From: Methyloligella halotolerans
GTDB taxonomy: Bacteria > Pseudomonadota > Alphaproteobacteria > Rhizobiales > Methyloligellaceae
Direction: 5' to 3'
Length of the DNA stretch: 64,000 nt
NCBI RefSeq assembly: GCF_001708935.1
Contig: NZ_MASI01000001.1
Location: 62,001-126,000 of the forward strand
Shown here: positions 36,781 through 52,832 of the stretch, piece after piece
Layout: every line of letters starts with the position of its first letter
Position numbering within the stretch: position 1 is the stretch's first letter
Position numbers and translations under genes: made by a program
Notes under the pieces: generated by a model
What the model saw: the letters and a program-made list of their open reading frames with translations, nothing else
Database searches by the model: none
Told to the model about the DNA's origin: nothing

Positions 36781-37068
36781 CTAGCGGCGGGTGAACACGC
36801 CGAAGAGGAAGCCGAGCCCAGCCGCGATGGCGACCGCCTGAAGCGGATTTTTGCGGATCGCGTCTTCAGCCTCGTAGGCTTTCTCGCGAGCCATGTCCTG
36901 GGCGCGCCCCATCTGGCGGTTGGCGATGTCGGTCACGGTGTGCTTCAGGCCGTCGATCTCATCGCGGATCGAAGCGACGTGATCGGCCATGCTCTCGGCC
37001 TCGGACGGGTTGGCGCCGGCGCTGGTCGCTGTTTTCTTTGTGCCAGAGCGAAGATCATCAGTGGACAT
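36781..37068 (-). CDS. DUF883 (ElaB/YqjD-like) membrane-anchored protein
   Basis: A 95-residue protein. The N-terminus is polar, the central helix is long and charged (MADHVASIRDEIDGLKHTVTD to AQDMAREKAYEAEDAI), and the C-terminal anchor has the family signature RKNPLQAVAIAAGLGFLFGVFTRR. The start at 37068 has AAGGAAATT upstream. E. coli homologues are stationary-phase inner-membrane proteins that bind ribosomes. It forms an operon with the holin-like gene downstream. Confidence 0.8.
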   Translation of the reverse strand: MSTDDLRSGTKKTATSAGANPSEAESMADHVASIRDEIDGLKHTVTDIANRQMGRAQDMAREKAYEAEDAIRKNPLQAVAIAAGLGFLFGVFTRR

Positions 37069-37321
37069 GCGTAAATTTCCTTCTCTCGAAATATCGGCGT
37101 GGTACCCGGTTAACTTGCCGCCGGGCCCGCAGTTCCATAGAATCGCCGCACTCTCGTCTCGGTCGAGGGGACCGATCGGCGTGCAGTGTCGGGCATGATA
37201 GCGGGTTGCGTCTTTACGCCCGATGAAAGCGGCTGATATTCCGATCATTTCGGGCGACGGCACGCCTCTCTTGCGATAAGCTGCCGCCAAATTCGAGATC
37301 GCATCGGAGCAGGGGAAATCG

Positions 37322-37663
37322 ATGCAAGGCAATCGCATTCAGGGATGGCGGCGTCTCTTGGCCGCCGCAGCTGTCGGCTTGGCTTGGCTGGCGTCGCCCA
37401 GCATTTCGGAAGCAGGCGTTCCGGCGGCAGTCGTCGGGCCGGTTCAGCACGCTGTTCAAGGCGCGGATGCGGGGCTGGTCGAGCCGGTCCTGTTCTGGCA
37501 TCGCCGCCAGCAGCCCCAGGAACTCTACTGCGTCGAAGGACGCTACTGGTGGTATTACCGTCCCTATCAGGGATCTCACGATTATGCCCGCTGCATGCCG
37601 TATTTCCACTATCCGGAACGGCCTGCTGGTCAGTACGCACCGGCGCCCGGAGGATTGAAGTAG
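37322..37663 (+). CDS. Small secreted aromatic-rich protein
   Basis: A 113-residue protein with a Sec signal peptide (cleavage near SEAGV, about residue 32). The mature part has two cysteines (ELYCVEG and ARCMPYF), probably a disulfide, and is unusually rich in Tyr and Trp (RYWWYYRPYQG). It ends in a Pro/Gly tail. It is preceded by AGCAGGGGAAATCG. I do not recognise a family. Similar Cys-containing secreted proteins occur one gene downstream. Confidence 0.6.
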   Translation: MQGNRIQGWRRLLAAAAVGLAWLASPSISEAGVPAAVVGPVQHAVQGADAGLVEPVLFWHRRQQPQELYCVEGRYWWYYRPYQGSHDYARCMPYFHYPERPAGQYAPAPGGLK

Positions 37664-37736
37664 CGTCCAGGCCTCTCGTTCGGCCGACGTGTCAATCCGG
37701 ATCAGCGGTTCAGACCCGATTTACGTCTTAAATTCC

Positions 37737-37750
37737 GCGCGTTAACGCGC
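37737..37750. promoter_or_regulatory. Perfect 14-bp palindrome, possible operator
   Basis: GCGCGTTAACGCGC is its own reverse complement. It sits about 90 bp upstream of the Cys-rich protein gene, within an otherwise non-coding gap. Confidence 0.35.
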
Positions 37751-37841
37751 TCGATACGGGTGCTGTTGCAGACTTCGCGCGCCATTCGCCGGCAGGATGA
37801 CCTTGCTCAAGCGGGATGGCGTTCTCGTTGGAGTCCGCAAG

Positions 37842-38215
37842 ATGAAGTTTGTATTGAGTCTCGCTGCGGTGCTTGCGCTGGCCTTCGGGGTTACCCTGCC
37901 GCTGGGCAATCAGGCCGAAGCCGGCTGCTGGAAGGCGCGCTGCGCCCGTGTGGCGGTCGTCCCGGCCCCGGTGGTGGTGGAGCCGGTTCCGGTTGCGCCG
38001 CCTGAGGTGGTCTACGCCGTTCCGCAGCCCAATCCCATTCCGCTCCGCCGGTCCCGCCGTTGCGGGGGCAATTGCTACACATCCTACCGCTATCCGCTCT
38101 ATGCGGGCGGCTATACGGCGAATGCTCCGTGGGCTGCGGTCTGGGTGTCCGGTCCTGCGGCTATTTCCGCCAGGATTGCTGGTACGACGCTTTCGGCCGC
38201 CGCTTCTGCAACTAG
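37842..38215 (+). CDS. Small Cys-rich secreted protein, interrupted by an apparent one-base deletion
   Basis: The start MKFVLSLAAVLALAFG at 37842 follows GGAGTCCGCAAG and gives a clean Sec signal peptide (cleavage near QAEAG). The mature protein has CWKARC, a Pro/Val stretch and CGGNC. In the current frame the end is Ala/Ser-rich and unlike a Cys-rich protein. In the neighbouring frame the sequence reads CGYFRQDCWYDAFGRRFCN and stops at 38215. Adding one G to GGG at 38143-38145 joins the two. The unrepaired frame would stop at 38231. The family is unrecognised. Confidence 0.55.
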
Positions 38216-38229
38216 GCTGAAGCTGTTTT

Positions 38230-38264
38230 GAGGAACTGGGGGAGGGGCTTAGCGCCTCTTCCTC
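38230..38264. terminator. Hairpin between convergent genes, possible bidirectional terminator
   Basis: GAGGAA (38230-38235) pairs with TTCCTC (38259-38264), and an inner GAGG pairs with CCTC. It is placed between the Cys-rich gene and the end of rlmB. There is no clear T-run on either strand, so the call is positional. Confidence 0.35.
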
Positions 38265-38281
38265 ATTCCTGAATTCTCTTC

Positions 38282-39122
38282 CTAACTCTTAGTCTCAGCC
38301 TGTGATGCCGCCCAGTGCAGAGCGATGGCGCCTGCATTGGAGACGTTGAGACTCGCCAGCGAATCCCTTGTGGTGATGCGGCAGAGCTGATCGCAGGTCT
38401 TCCGCGTGAGCTCACGCAGGCCGCGGCCTTCGGCGCCGAGCACGATGCCCAGGGGGTGGCGCGGAGCGGTCGTCTCAAGGGCGTCAGCGCCTTCTTCGGC
38501 GAACCCGACCAGCCAGTAGCCGCGCTCCTTCAGAGCCTCCATGGCTTGCGCGAGGTTCCGCACCAATATCACGGGCACCAGGTCCAGGGCGCCACTGGCG
38601 GTCTTGGCCAGTGTGGCGTTCAGCGGCGCGCTGTGGCGCTCCTGCATGATGAGCGCACCGGCGCCAAAGGCAGCGGCCGAGCGGAGTAGAGCCCCGACAT
38701 TGTGGGGATCCGTCACCTGATCGAGAATGAGCACGACCGAGCAGTCCGGCAGGTCGCCGAGGTCGAGGGCGGGCAGGGGGGCCACTTCGATGGCGATTCC
38801 CTGATGCACCTGGTCGGGTCCCAGAAGCTTGTCGAGGTGCTTCGGGGCGACCGTTTCGATCTTGAGGTCTCGGGCGGCCAGGGAGTCTTCCAGCTTTTTT
38901 GCGGCGTTAGGCGTGGCGAGTGCACGATGGACTTCACGCCTATCGTTGCGAAGCGCAGCCTCGACGGCGTGAAGCCCGTAAAGCCAGTGGGGACCGTCGG
39001 CACCGGTGTCCCGGCGTGGTCCGCCCCGGCCGCCGGGGCGCGGGCGCTTTCCGCCAGCGAATCTCGCCTGAGCCCCATCTCTGCGGGTGCGCTTGGGTGT
39101 TTTCGAGGGGGGCGGCGGCATT
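38282..39122 (-). CDS. rlmB: 23S rRNA (guanosine-2'-O-)-methyltransferase RlmB (SpoU family)
   Basis: A 279-residue 2'-O-ribose methyltransferase. A basic N-terminal tail (PKRTRRDGAQARFAGGKRPRPGG) precedes the substrate-binding domain (LYGLHAVEAALRN). The knotted SPOUT domain follows, with three motifs: LDQVTDPHNVGALLRSAAA, GIVLGAEGRGLRELT and ASLNVSNAGAIALHWA. It methylates a guanosine of 23S rRNA (G2251 in E. coli). The start at 39122 (MPPPPSK) has no good ribosome site; the frame is open to 39205. It is divergent from the tRNA-Tyr cluster. Confidence 0.9.
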
Positions 39123-39309
39123 GCAATCGGCTTTGGCTGGTGCTGAGGGCGAATCTCCCCTAGGGGATGCCCTATCTCGTAGCGGAAGCCAAGACGGCTC
39201 GTCACCGTCGGCGGATTACAGGCGGTTGGATCAGGCGCCGAGAGGGGGCTCTGGGGGTGACATGGCTGGAAATTCTTGCCAAAACACGTCCCGCCGGACG
39301 GATTTGGAG

Positions 39310-39338
39310 TTGACAGGCGGGTCCCAGCTTTCCATAAA
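39310..39338 (+). promoter_or_regulatory. Sigma-70-type promoter upstream of the tRNA-Tyr/Gly/Trp cluster
   Basis: TTGACA (39310-39315), a 17-bp spacer, then CATAAA (39333-39338). The start would be near 39345, 75 bp before tRNA-Tyr. It is the best promoter match in the 296-bp gap between rlmB and the tRNA genes. Further down the gap a G+C-rich stretch ends in TTTTT (39379-39383). Confidence 0.55.
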
Positions 39339-39418
39339 CCAAGGTCTTTGACGGACCCTGCGGGCTAGCGGCGGGGCCTTTTTGCTTGGTTAGACATAAC
39401 TCCGACAATTCGTCTTAA

Positions 39419-39503
39419 GGAGGGGTGCCCGAGTGGCTAAAGGGGACGGGCTGTAAACCCGTTGGCTATGCCTACGTTGGTTCGAATCCAACCCCCTCCA
39501 CCA
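39419..39503 (+). tRNA. tRNA-Tyr (anticodon GTA)
   Basis: A class II tRNA of 85 nt. The acceptor is GGAGGGG/CCCCTCC, the anticodon loop CTGTAAA reads GTA, there is a long variable arm, the T loop is GTTCGAATC, and the discriminator is A with encoded CCA. Confidence 0.97.
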
Positions 39504-39525
39504 ACCCTTCCTTGAGTCGGCGCGT

Positions 39526-39599
39526 GCGGGTGTAGCTCAATGGTAGAGCAGCAGCCTTCCAAGCTGACGATGAGGGTTCGATTCCCTTCACCCGCTCCA
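39526..39599 (+). tRNA. tRNA-Gly (anticodon TCC)
   Basis: A 74-nt cloverleaf. The acceptor is GCGGGTG/CACCCGC, the D arm has TAGCTCAATGGTAGAGC, the anticodon loop CTTCCAA reads TCC, the T loop is GGTTCGATTCCC, and the discriminator is T with encoded CCA. Confidence 0.97.
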
Positions 39600-39745
39600 A
39601 CTTTCCGGAGCGCCGGTGGCAGAGGTCGGAAGCTAAGAGGCTGGCGGACGCGCTTTCAATCAGCGGCGGCGCAGCCATCGGAGCGGTTTGAGACGGTAGA
39701 ACGGGCGAGACAGCGAGGCGGCGAGAGCTTGGCGTTGATGCCAAT

Positions 39746-39822
39746 AGGAGTGTAGCTCAACTGGCTAGAGCACCGGTCTCCAAAACCGGGGGTTGGGGGT
39801 TCGAGTCCCTCCACTCCTGCCA
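39746..39822 (+). tRNA. tRNA-Trp (anticodon CCA)
   Basis: A 77-nt cloverleaf. The acceptor is AGGAGTG/CACTCCT, the anticodon loop CTCCAAA reads CCA, the T arm is GGGGGTTCGAGTCCCTC-like, and the discriminator is G with encoded CCA. It lies 178 bp upstream of secE, a common bacterial linkage. Confidence 0.97.
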
Positions 39823-40000
39823 CGGCAAGGCAGGACCCTGAAGACAGGACTCTGAAGACGAGAGCTTAAGGCCGGGGAGGCCGAAGAGCGAAGCCGGAGA
39901 GCTCCGGGACGGTTATCCGCAGAGCCCCGCCTGGTTTGGAAACGAGAAGCGGCGCAGCCCGCACGATTTAGGGCAGGCGCTGAGAAAGCATTTTGAGGCG

Positions 40001-40198
40001 ATGGCGAGAACGAACCCATTCGAGTTTCTGCAGGAAGTGCGGACCGAGGTTTCGAAGGTCACCTGGCCCACGCGGCGGGAGACCATCATCACCACGATCA
40101 TGGTGGTGATCATGTCGATCCTGGCGTCGCTGTTCTTCCTTGCCGCCGATTATGTCATGGGCACGGCTGTCAGCTTCATCCTCGGACTTGGAGCGTAG
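40001..40198 (+). CDS. secE: Preprotein translocase subunit SecE
   Basis: A 65-residue single-span SecE of the short alphaproteobacterial form. The cytoplasmic amphipathic helix has the signature FLQEVRTEVSKVTWPTRRETI. One membrane segment follows (about 29-60). It stabilises SecY in the translocon. It is 7 bp upstream of nusG, the usual operon. Confidence 0.95.
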   Translation: MARTNPFEFLQEVRTEVSKVTWPTRRETIITTIMVVIMSILASLFFLAADYVMGTAVSFILGLGA

Positions 40199-40205
40199 AG
40201 CTGAT

Positions 40206-40736
40206 ATGGCAATGCGCTGGTACATCGTTCACGCCTACTCGAATTTCGAGCGGAAGGTCGCGGAGTCTATCAAGGAACACGCGGTGTCCTCCGGGCTCGA
40301 AGAGAAGTTCGAGCAGGTGCTGGTGCCGATGGAAGAAGTGGTTGAAGTCCGCCGCGGCCGGAAGGTGGCCTCGGAGCGGAAGTTCTTCCCGGGCTATGTG
40401 CTGGTCAAGATGGAGCTCACCGACGAGACCTACCATCTGATCAAGAACACGCCGAAGGTGACGGGCTTCCTCGGCACGGACAATAAGCCGGTGCCGATCA
40501 GCGAGGCGGAAGCGACCCGTATCCTGCAGCAGGTGCAGGAGGGTGTGGACCGGCCGAAGCCGTCGGTCAGCTTCGAGATCGGCGAGCAGGTGCGGGTGGC
40601 CGATGGGCCGTTCGCCTCGTTCAACGGTTTGGTGGAAGAGGTCGACGAGGAGCGCGCGCGGCTCAAGGTTGCGGTTTCGATCTTTGGGCGCGCGACGCCG
40701 GTCGAGCTGGAATACGGGCAAGTCGAGAAGCTCTAG
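40206..40736 (+). CDS. nusG: Transcription termination/antitermination protein NusG
   Basis: A 176-residue protein. The NGN domain begins MAMRWYIVHAYSNFERKVAE and includes RKFFPGYVLVKMELTD. The C-terminal KOW domain is VRVADGPFASFNGLVEEVD. It binds RNA polymerase and couples it to Rho or ribosomal protein S10. The start at 40206 is preferred to the in-frame codon at 40140, which lies inside secE. Confidence 0.96.
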   Translation: MAMRWYIVHAYSNFERKVAESIKEHAVSSGLEEKFEQVLVPMEEVVEVRRGRKVASERKFFPGYVLVKMELTDETYHLIKNTPKVTGFLGTDNKPVPISEAEATRILQQVQEGVDRPKPSVSFEIGEQVRVADGPFASFNGLVEEVDEERARLKVAVSIFGRATPVELEYGQVEKL

Positions 40737-40783
40737 GGCCGCAGCGGGCGGTCCGCGTAGGACAAGCGTAGAAAGAGACGAAG

Positions 40784-41209
40784 ATGGCAAAGAAGATCGA
40801 TGGCTACATCAAGCTGCAGGTCCCCGCGGGACAGGCGAACCCCGCCCCGCCGATCGGCCCTGCGCTGGGTCAGCGCGGCGTGAATATCGCGGAGTTCTGC
40901 AAGCAGTTCAACGCAGCGACCCAGGACAGCGAGCCGGGCTCGCCCCTGCCGACAGTTATCACGGTCTATGCCGACCGCTCCTTCACCTTCGAGACGAAGA
41001 CGCCGCCGGCGTCCTATCTCCTGAAGAAGGCGGCGAAGATCGGCAAGGGCTCGAAGGCTCCCGGGCAGGAGAGCGCCGGCAAGGTGAATCAGGATCAGCT
41101 TCGGGAGATCGCCGAAGCGAAGATGAAGGATCTCAACGCCAACAGCGTTGAACAAGCGATGAAGATCGTCGAGGGGTCCGCCCGCTCGATGGGTCTCACG
41201 GTGGAGTAG
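40784..41209 (+). CDS. rplK: 50S ribosomal protein L11
   Basis: A 141-residue L11 with the Pro-rich N-terminal domain ([23 protein letters not shown]) that binds thiostrepton-type ligands near the GTPase centre. The C-terminal rRNA-binding domain is ([13 protein letters not shown] to [11 protein letters not shown]). The upstream GAAAGAGACGAAG serves as ribosome site. It is 5 bp from rplA, as usual. Confidence 0.97.
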   Translation: MAKKIDGYIKLQVPAGQANPAPPIGPALGQRGVNIAEFCKQFNAATQDSEPGSPLPTVITVYADRSFTFETKTPPASYLLKKAAKIGKGSKAPGQESAGKVNQDQLREIAEAKMKDLNANSVEQAMKIVEGSARSMGLTVE

Positions 41210-41214
41210 GAAGA

Positions 41215-41912
41215 ATGAGCAAGCCCGGCAAACGCTACCGCGCGGCGAGCGAGAACATCGACCGCGAGGCGACCTATTCGCTTGAAGAAGCGGTCAAGAT
41301 GATCAAGGACCGCGCCAAGGCCAAGTTCGACGAGACCGTCGAGGTGGCGATGAATCTCGGTGTCGATCCGCGCCATGCGGACCAGATGGTGCGCGGCGTC
41401 TGCCAGCTGCCCAACGGGTCCGGCCGCACGCTTCGCGTCGGCGTCTTCGCGAAAGGCGACAAGGCCGACGAGGCCAAGGCCGCCGGTGCGGATGTGGTCG
41501 GTGCCGAAGACCTCGTCGAGGAGGTGCAGAAGGGCAATATCAATTTCGACCGCTGCATCGCCACGCCGGACATGATGCCGCTCGTCGGCCGTCTCGGTAA
41601 GGTGCTCGGCCCGCGTGGCCTGATGCCGAACCCGAAGGTCGGCACGGTGACAACCGATGTCGCCGAGGCCGTCGCGGCCGCCAAGGGCGGCGCCGTGGAG
41701 TTCCGCGTCGAGAAGGCGGGCATCGTGCATGCCGGCGTCGGCAAGGCGAGCTTCACCGAGTCGGCCCTGCAGGAGAATATCCAGGCGTTCATCGACGCGG
41801 TGATCAAGGCGAAGCGACGGGTGCCAAGGGCACGTTCCTGAAGCGGATCGCCGTGACGTCGACCATGGGGCCGGGCGTCAAGGTTGAGACGTCGAAGGCC
41901 GGTAGCGCGTAA
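41215..41912 (+). CDS. rplA: 50S ribosomal protein L1, frame broken by an apparent one-base deletion
   Basis: L1 of about 232 residues after repair. The frame from [15 protein letters not shown] is normal through ADAVIKAK. It then reads RRVPRARS and stops at 41841. Adding one C at 41815 (AAG-CCG-ACG-GGT) restores [25 protein letters not shown], the conserved L1 C-terminus, ending at TAA 41910-41912. L1 binds the 23S L1 stalk and represses its own operon by binding leader mRNA. A truncated L1 is very unlikely to be real. Confidence 0.93.
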
Positions 41913-42292
41913 GAGATTTGAGTTTCGGGGCTTCGGCCCCGGGAGTGGCCCGTCGCTCGATTGATCGAGGCGGGCCAAACCTGTCCGAGATTGCAGGTGC
42001 GGGTGACCGCTTAAGAGCTTGAGTGCTCGGTTTGGAGACCTCAAGGGCCTGCATGAGACGGGGAAACGAACGGTTCTATGGCGCGTGCGGATTGTCTCCG
42101 GCGCGCCGGGAGATCGGTTTGAACCTCGGAAACGGCTTCAACGTCCATCTTGGGCGTAAAGCGGACAGGCATTGGAGCGTCGCTTGGAAGAGCGGGGCGG
42201 CTTCTTTGCATGGGCCGCTTTTTGCGTTTTCCAGGCGGCAGGTGTGAAGCGGCTGAAGGTTTTAGGCCTTCGGCTAAATTACGGAGTGAGCA
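41913..42292 (+). promoter_or_regulatory. Long rplJ leader with several hairpins (L10/L12 autoregulatory region and attenuator)
   Basis: A stretch of 380 bp without a credible gene. Three structures stand out. GGGGC-TTCG-GCCCC is at 41927-41940. A long stem, TGGCCCG...CGGGCCA (41946-41977), has an inner CTCGAT/ATCGAG. GCGGC...GCCGC followed by TTTTT is at 42197-42223, about 70 bp before the rplJ GTG. By analogy with other bacteria this leader should bind L10(L12)4 and may attenuate transcription; the exact L10 site was not identified. Confidence 0.6.
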
Positions 42293-42811
42293 GTGGATAG
42301 AGCTGAGAAGCGCGAAGTCGTAACGGCGCTTCACGATGTCTTCGCCAATACAGGCGTGGTCGTCGTGGCTCACTACTCCGGCTTGTCCGTCGCCGACATG
42401 ACCGCTCTGCGTCGCCAAATGCGCGAAGCAGGGGGCACGGTCAAGGTGGCGAAGAACAGGCTGGTCAAGCTTGCGCTCGAAGGAACCGACGCCACGGCGA
42501 TCACGGAACTGATGCAGGGTCCGACCTGCATCGCCTATTCCGACGATCCGGTGGCGGCGCCGAAAGTGGCCGTCAAGTTCGCCAAGGCCCACGACAAGTT
42601 CGTGATCCTGGGCGGCACGATGGGCGCCACGGCGCTGGATCCCCAGGGCGTGGACTCGCTCGCCTCTCTGCCTTCGCTCGACGAGCTTCGCGGCAAGCTG
42701 GTCGGCCTCGTGCAGGCACCTGGCACCAAGATCGCCCAGGTGGTCAATGCACCGGCCGGCAAGATGGCCCGGGTTCTCAGCGCATATGCGCAGAAAGGTG
42801 AAGCCGCTTGA
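42293..42811 (+). CDS. rplJ: 50S ribosomal protein L10
   Basis: A 172-residue L10 that anchors L12 dimers on the ribosome stalk. It starts at GTG 42293 ([17 protein letters not shown]) with GGAGTGAG upstream. Typical features are [47 protein letters not shown], and a C-terminal L12-binding helix ([15 protein letters not shown]). It is preceded by the structured leader and followed after 62 bp by rplL. Confidence 0.97.
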   Translation: MDRAEKREVVTALHDVFANTGVVVVAHYSGLSVADMTALRRQMREAGGTVKVAKNRLVKLALEGTDATAITELMQGPTCIAYSDDPVAAPKVAVKFAKAHDKFVILGGTMGATALDPQGVDSLASLPSLDELRGKLVGLVQAPGTKIAQVVNAPAGKMARVLSAYAQKGEAA

Positions 42812-42873
42812 TGCCGTTACGCAAAGGCGACTTGAAACACTGATCGAGATTCGAACCGACAAGGACAAGAGTT

Positions 42874-43254
42874 ATGGCTGATTTGGAAAAGATTGCTGAC
42901 CAGCTGTCCGAGCTGACCGTGCTCGAGGCCGCCGACCTGGCCAAGATGCTGGAAGAGAAGTGGGGCGTTTCCGCCGCTGCGCCGGTCGCAGTTGCGGGCG
43001 TTGCCGCTGGCGGCGGCGGCGAAGCTGCTGCGGCTGAGGAGAAGGACGAGTTCGACGTCGTCCTGACCGCGGCCGGCGCCCAGAAGATCAACGTGATCAA
43101 GGAGGTCCGTGCCATCACGGGTCTTGGTCTGAAGGAAGCCAAGGATCTGGTCGAGGGTGCGCCCAAGCCGGTGAAGGAAGGCGCTCCGAAGGCCGAAGCC
43201 GAGGAGATCAAGAAGAAGCTCGAAGACGCGGGTGCGACAGTCGAGCTCAAATAG
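42874..43254 (+). CDS. rplL: 50S ribosomal protein L7/L12
   Basis: A 126-residue stalk protein. The N-terminal dimerisation helices ([28 protein letters not shown]) are followed by an Ala/Gly hinge. The C-terminal factor-binding domain ([37 protein letters not shown]) ends DAGATVELK. Length and motifs are fully normal. Confidence 0.98.
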   Translation: MADLEKIADQLSELTVLEAADLAKMLEEKWGVSAAAPVAVAGVAAGGGGEAAAAEEKDEFDVVLTAAGAQKINVIKEVRAITGLGLKEAKDLVEGAPKPVKEGAPKAEAEEIKKKLEDAGATVELK

Positions 43255-43255
43255 T

Positions 43256-43307
43256 TGGGTTGAAACCCGTCCGGGCGAGCGCCATATGTGCTCGCCCGGT
43301 CAACCCA
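43256..43307 (+). promoter_or_regulatory. Extended hairpin between rplL and rpoB
   Basis: An outer stem, TGGGTTGA (43256-43263) with TCAACCCA (43300-43307), encloses a 10-bp perfect stem, CCGGGCGAGC with GCTCGCCCGG. A 7-nt bulge separates the stems on the left arm. It starts right after the rplL stop and has no T-run. It may be an attenuator or an RNase III processing site, as known at this position in E. coli. Confidence 0.6.
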
Positions 43308-43404
43308 TCGAAATGAATGTTTTTGAGACGACTCACCTGAGCCTCCGCCACCGTTGCGGGGGTTCCGGCGAGCCGTCTTTGCGAGCTTAAGGGAAGAGGA
43401 CTTC

Positions 43405-47543
<4,139 letters not shown>

Positions 47544-47587
47544 CCGGGCGCCCTTTCGCCGTTCAGGCGTAGTTGAACGGTGCGTGA

Positions 47588-51873
<4,286 letters not shown>

Positions 51874-51920
51874 GACCGGCCCAACCTCGCCAGACGCGAA
51901 TCTCCGTCGACGAATCCCAG

Positions 51921-51955
51921 GGCCGGGGCGTTTGAAAGCGCTCCGGCCTTGTTTT
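51921..51955 (+). terminator. Rho-independent terminator after rpoC
   Basis: GGCCGG (51921-51926) pairs with CCGGCC (51943-51948), with further partial pairing inside (GGCG with CGCT region). TTGTTTTT follows at 51949-51956. It lies 48 bp beyond the rpoC stop and ends the rpoBC transcript. Confidence 0.75.
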
Positions 51956-52285
51956 TGGGGCCATCGCACCACATCTCATGGAGCCGGCACGGCCGATTTG
52001 GGTCGAATTCGCGCCAGCCATGGGGCGAAGGCGAGAAAAGGCCGGTTCTCGCAGCTTTTTATTGGGTCCCGGCCTTGACGATGCGAGAAAGCGCCTGATA
52101 CAAGGCGCTGACTTTCACGGCAGGTGGTAACTCATCTCGCCATCGCCAACAGGCGAAGCGGCGCGGGTTAAACACTGCCGAACCAACCGGATCAAATTCG
52201 GGTTCACGATCTTGGAGGTCCATCCTTCGAGATCCTCTGATTTGGGGGCTGAAGCTGCGCATGCGCACTTCGGCTTCTGCTTTAT

Positions 52286-52303
52286 GGGCGAAAGCCCTTT
52301 TTT
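52286..52303 (+). terminator. Terminator-like hairpin in the rpsL leader (possible attenuator)
   Basis: GGGC-GAAA-GCCC followed by TTTTTT (52298-52303), 87 bp upstream of the rpsL ATG. The stem is short but G+C-only with a stable GNRA loop. A comparable GC stem with T-run lies about 70 bp upstream of rplJ. Confidence 0.55.
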
Positions 52304-52389
52304 GCATTGGGGAAGGCCCCAAACAGGAACACGCGGCGAAGGCCATCGAACGGGCCGATGCCACACGAAATCGGTAAGGCGATCGAAGT

Positions 52390-52761
52390 ATGCCCACGAT
52401 TCAACAGCTCATCCGCAAGCCTCGCAAGAAGGTGCTGAAGCGGAACAAGGTGCCGGCCATGCAGGCCTGCCCCCAGAAGCGGGGCGTCTGCACGCGCGTC
52501 TACACCATCACGCCGAAGAAGCCGAACTCGGCGCTTCGTAAGGTGGCGCGTGTGCGTCTCACCAACGGGCTCGAAGTGACGAGCTACATTCCGGGTGAGG
52601 GGCATAACCTGCAGGAGCACTCCGTCGTGATGATCCGCGGCGGCCGTGTGAAGGACCTTCCGGGTGTGCGTTACCACATCATTCGCGGTGTGCTGGATAC
52701 CCAGGGCGTGAACGATCGCCGTCAGCGTCGTTCGAAGTACGGCGCTAAGCGGCCGAAGTAG
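52390..52761 (+). CDS. rpsL: 30S ribosomal protein S12
   Basis: A 123-residue S12 of the decoding centre. The loops linked to streptomycin response are wild-type ([11 protein letters not shown] and [14 protein letters not shown]). The conserved start [13 protein letters not shown] and end SKYGAKRPK are intact. It is the first gene of the str operon, 71 bp upstream of rpsG. Confidence 0.98.
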   Translation: MPTIQQLIRKPRKKVLKRNKVPAMQACPQKRGVCTRVYTITPKKPNSALRKVARVRLTNGLEVTSYIPGEGHNLQEHSVVMIRGGRVKDLPGVRYHIIRGVLDTQGVNDRRQRRSKYGAKRPK

Positions 52762-52832
52762 TCATTGAGCCTGAGAGGTTCTCTGGCTGCCGCCAGGACC
52801 CTCGGATGAGAACGTTTTGAGGATTTAAAAAG

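Larger units (their letters stand above)
51874..52389 (+). other. rpoC-rpsL intergenic region (516 bp)
   Basis: No credible gene is present. The region holds a terminator after rpoC (51921-51955), a perfect 12-bp palindrome TGCGCATGCGCA (52256-52267), and a GAAA-capped hairpin with six T residues close to rpsL (52286-52303). The str-operon promoter should lie between the two terminator-like structures. I could not pick a convincing -35/-10 pair. Confidence 0.7.
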
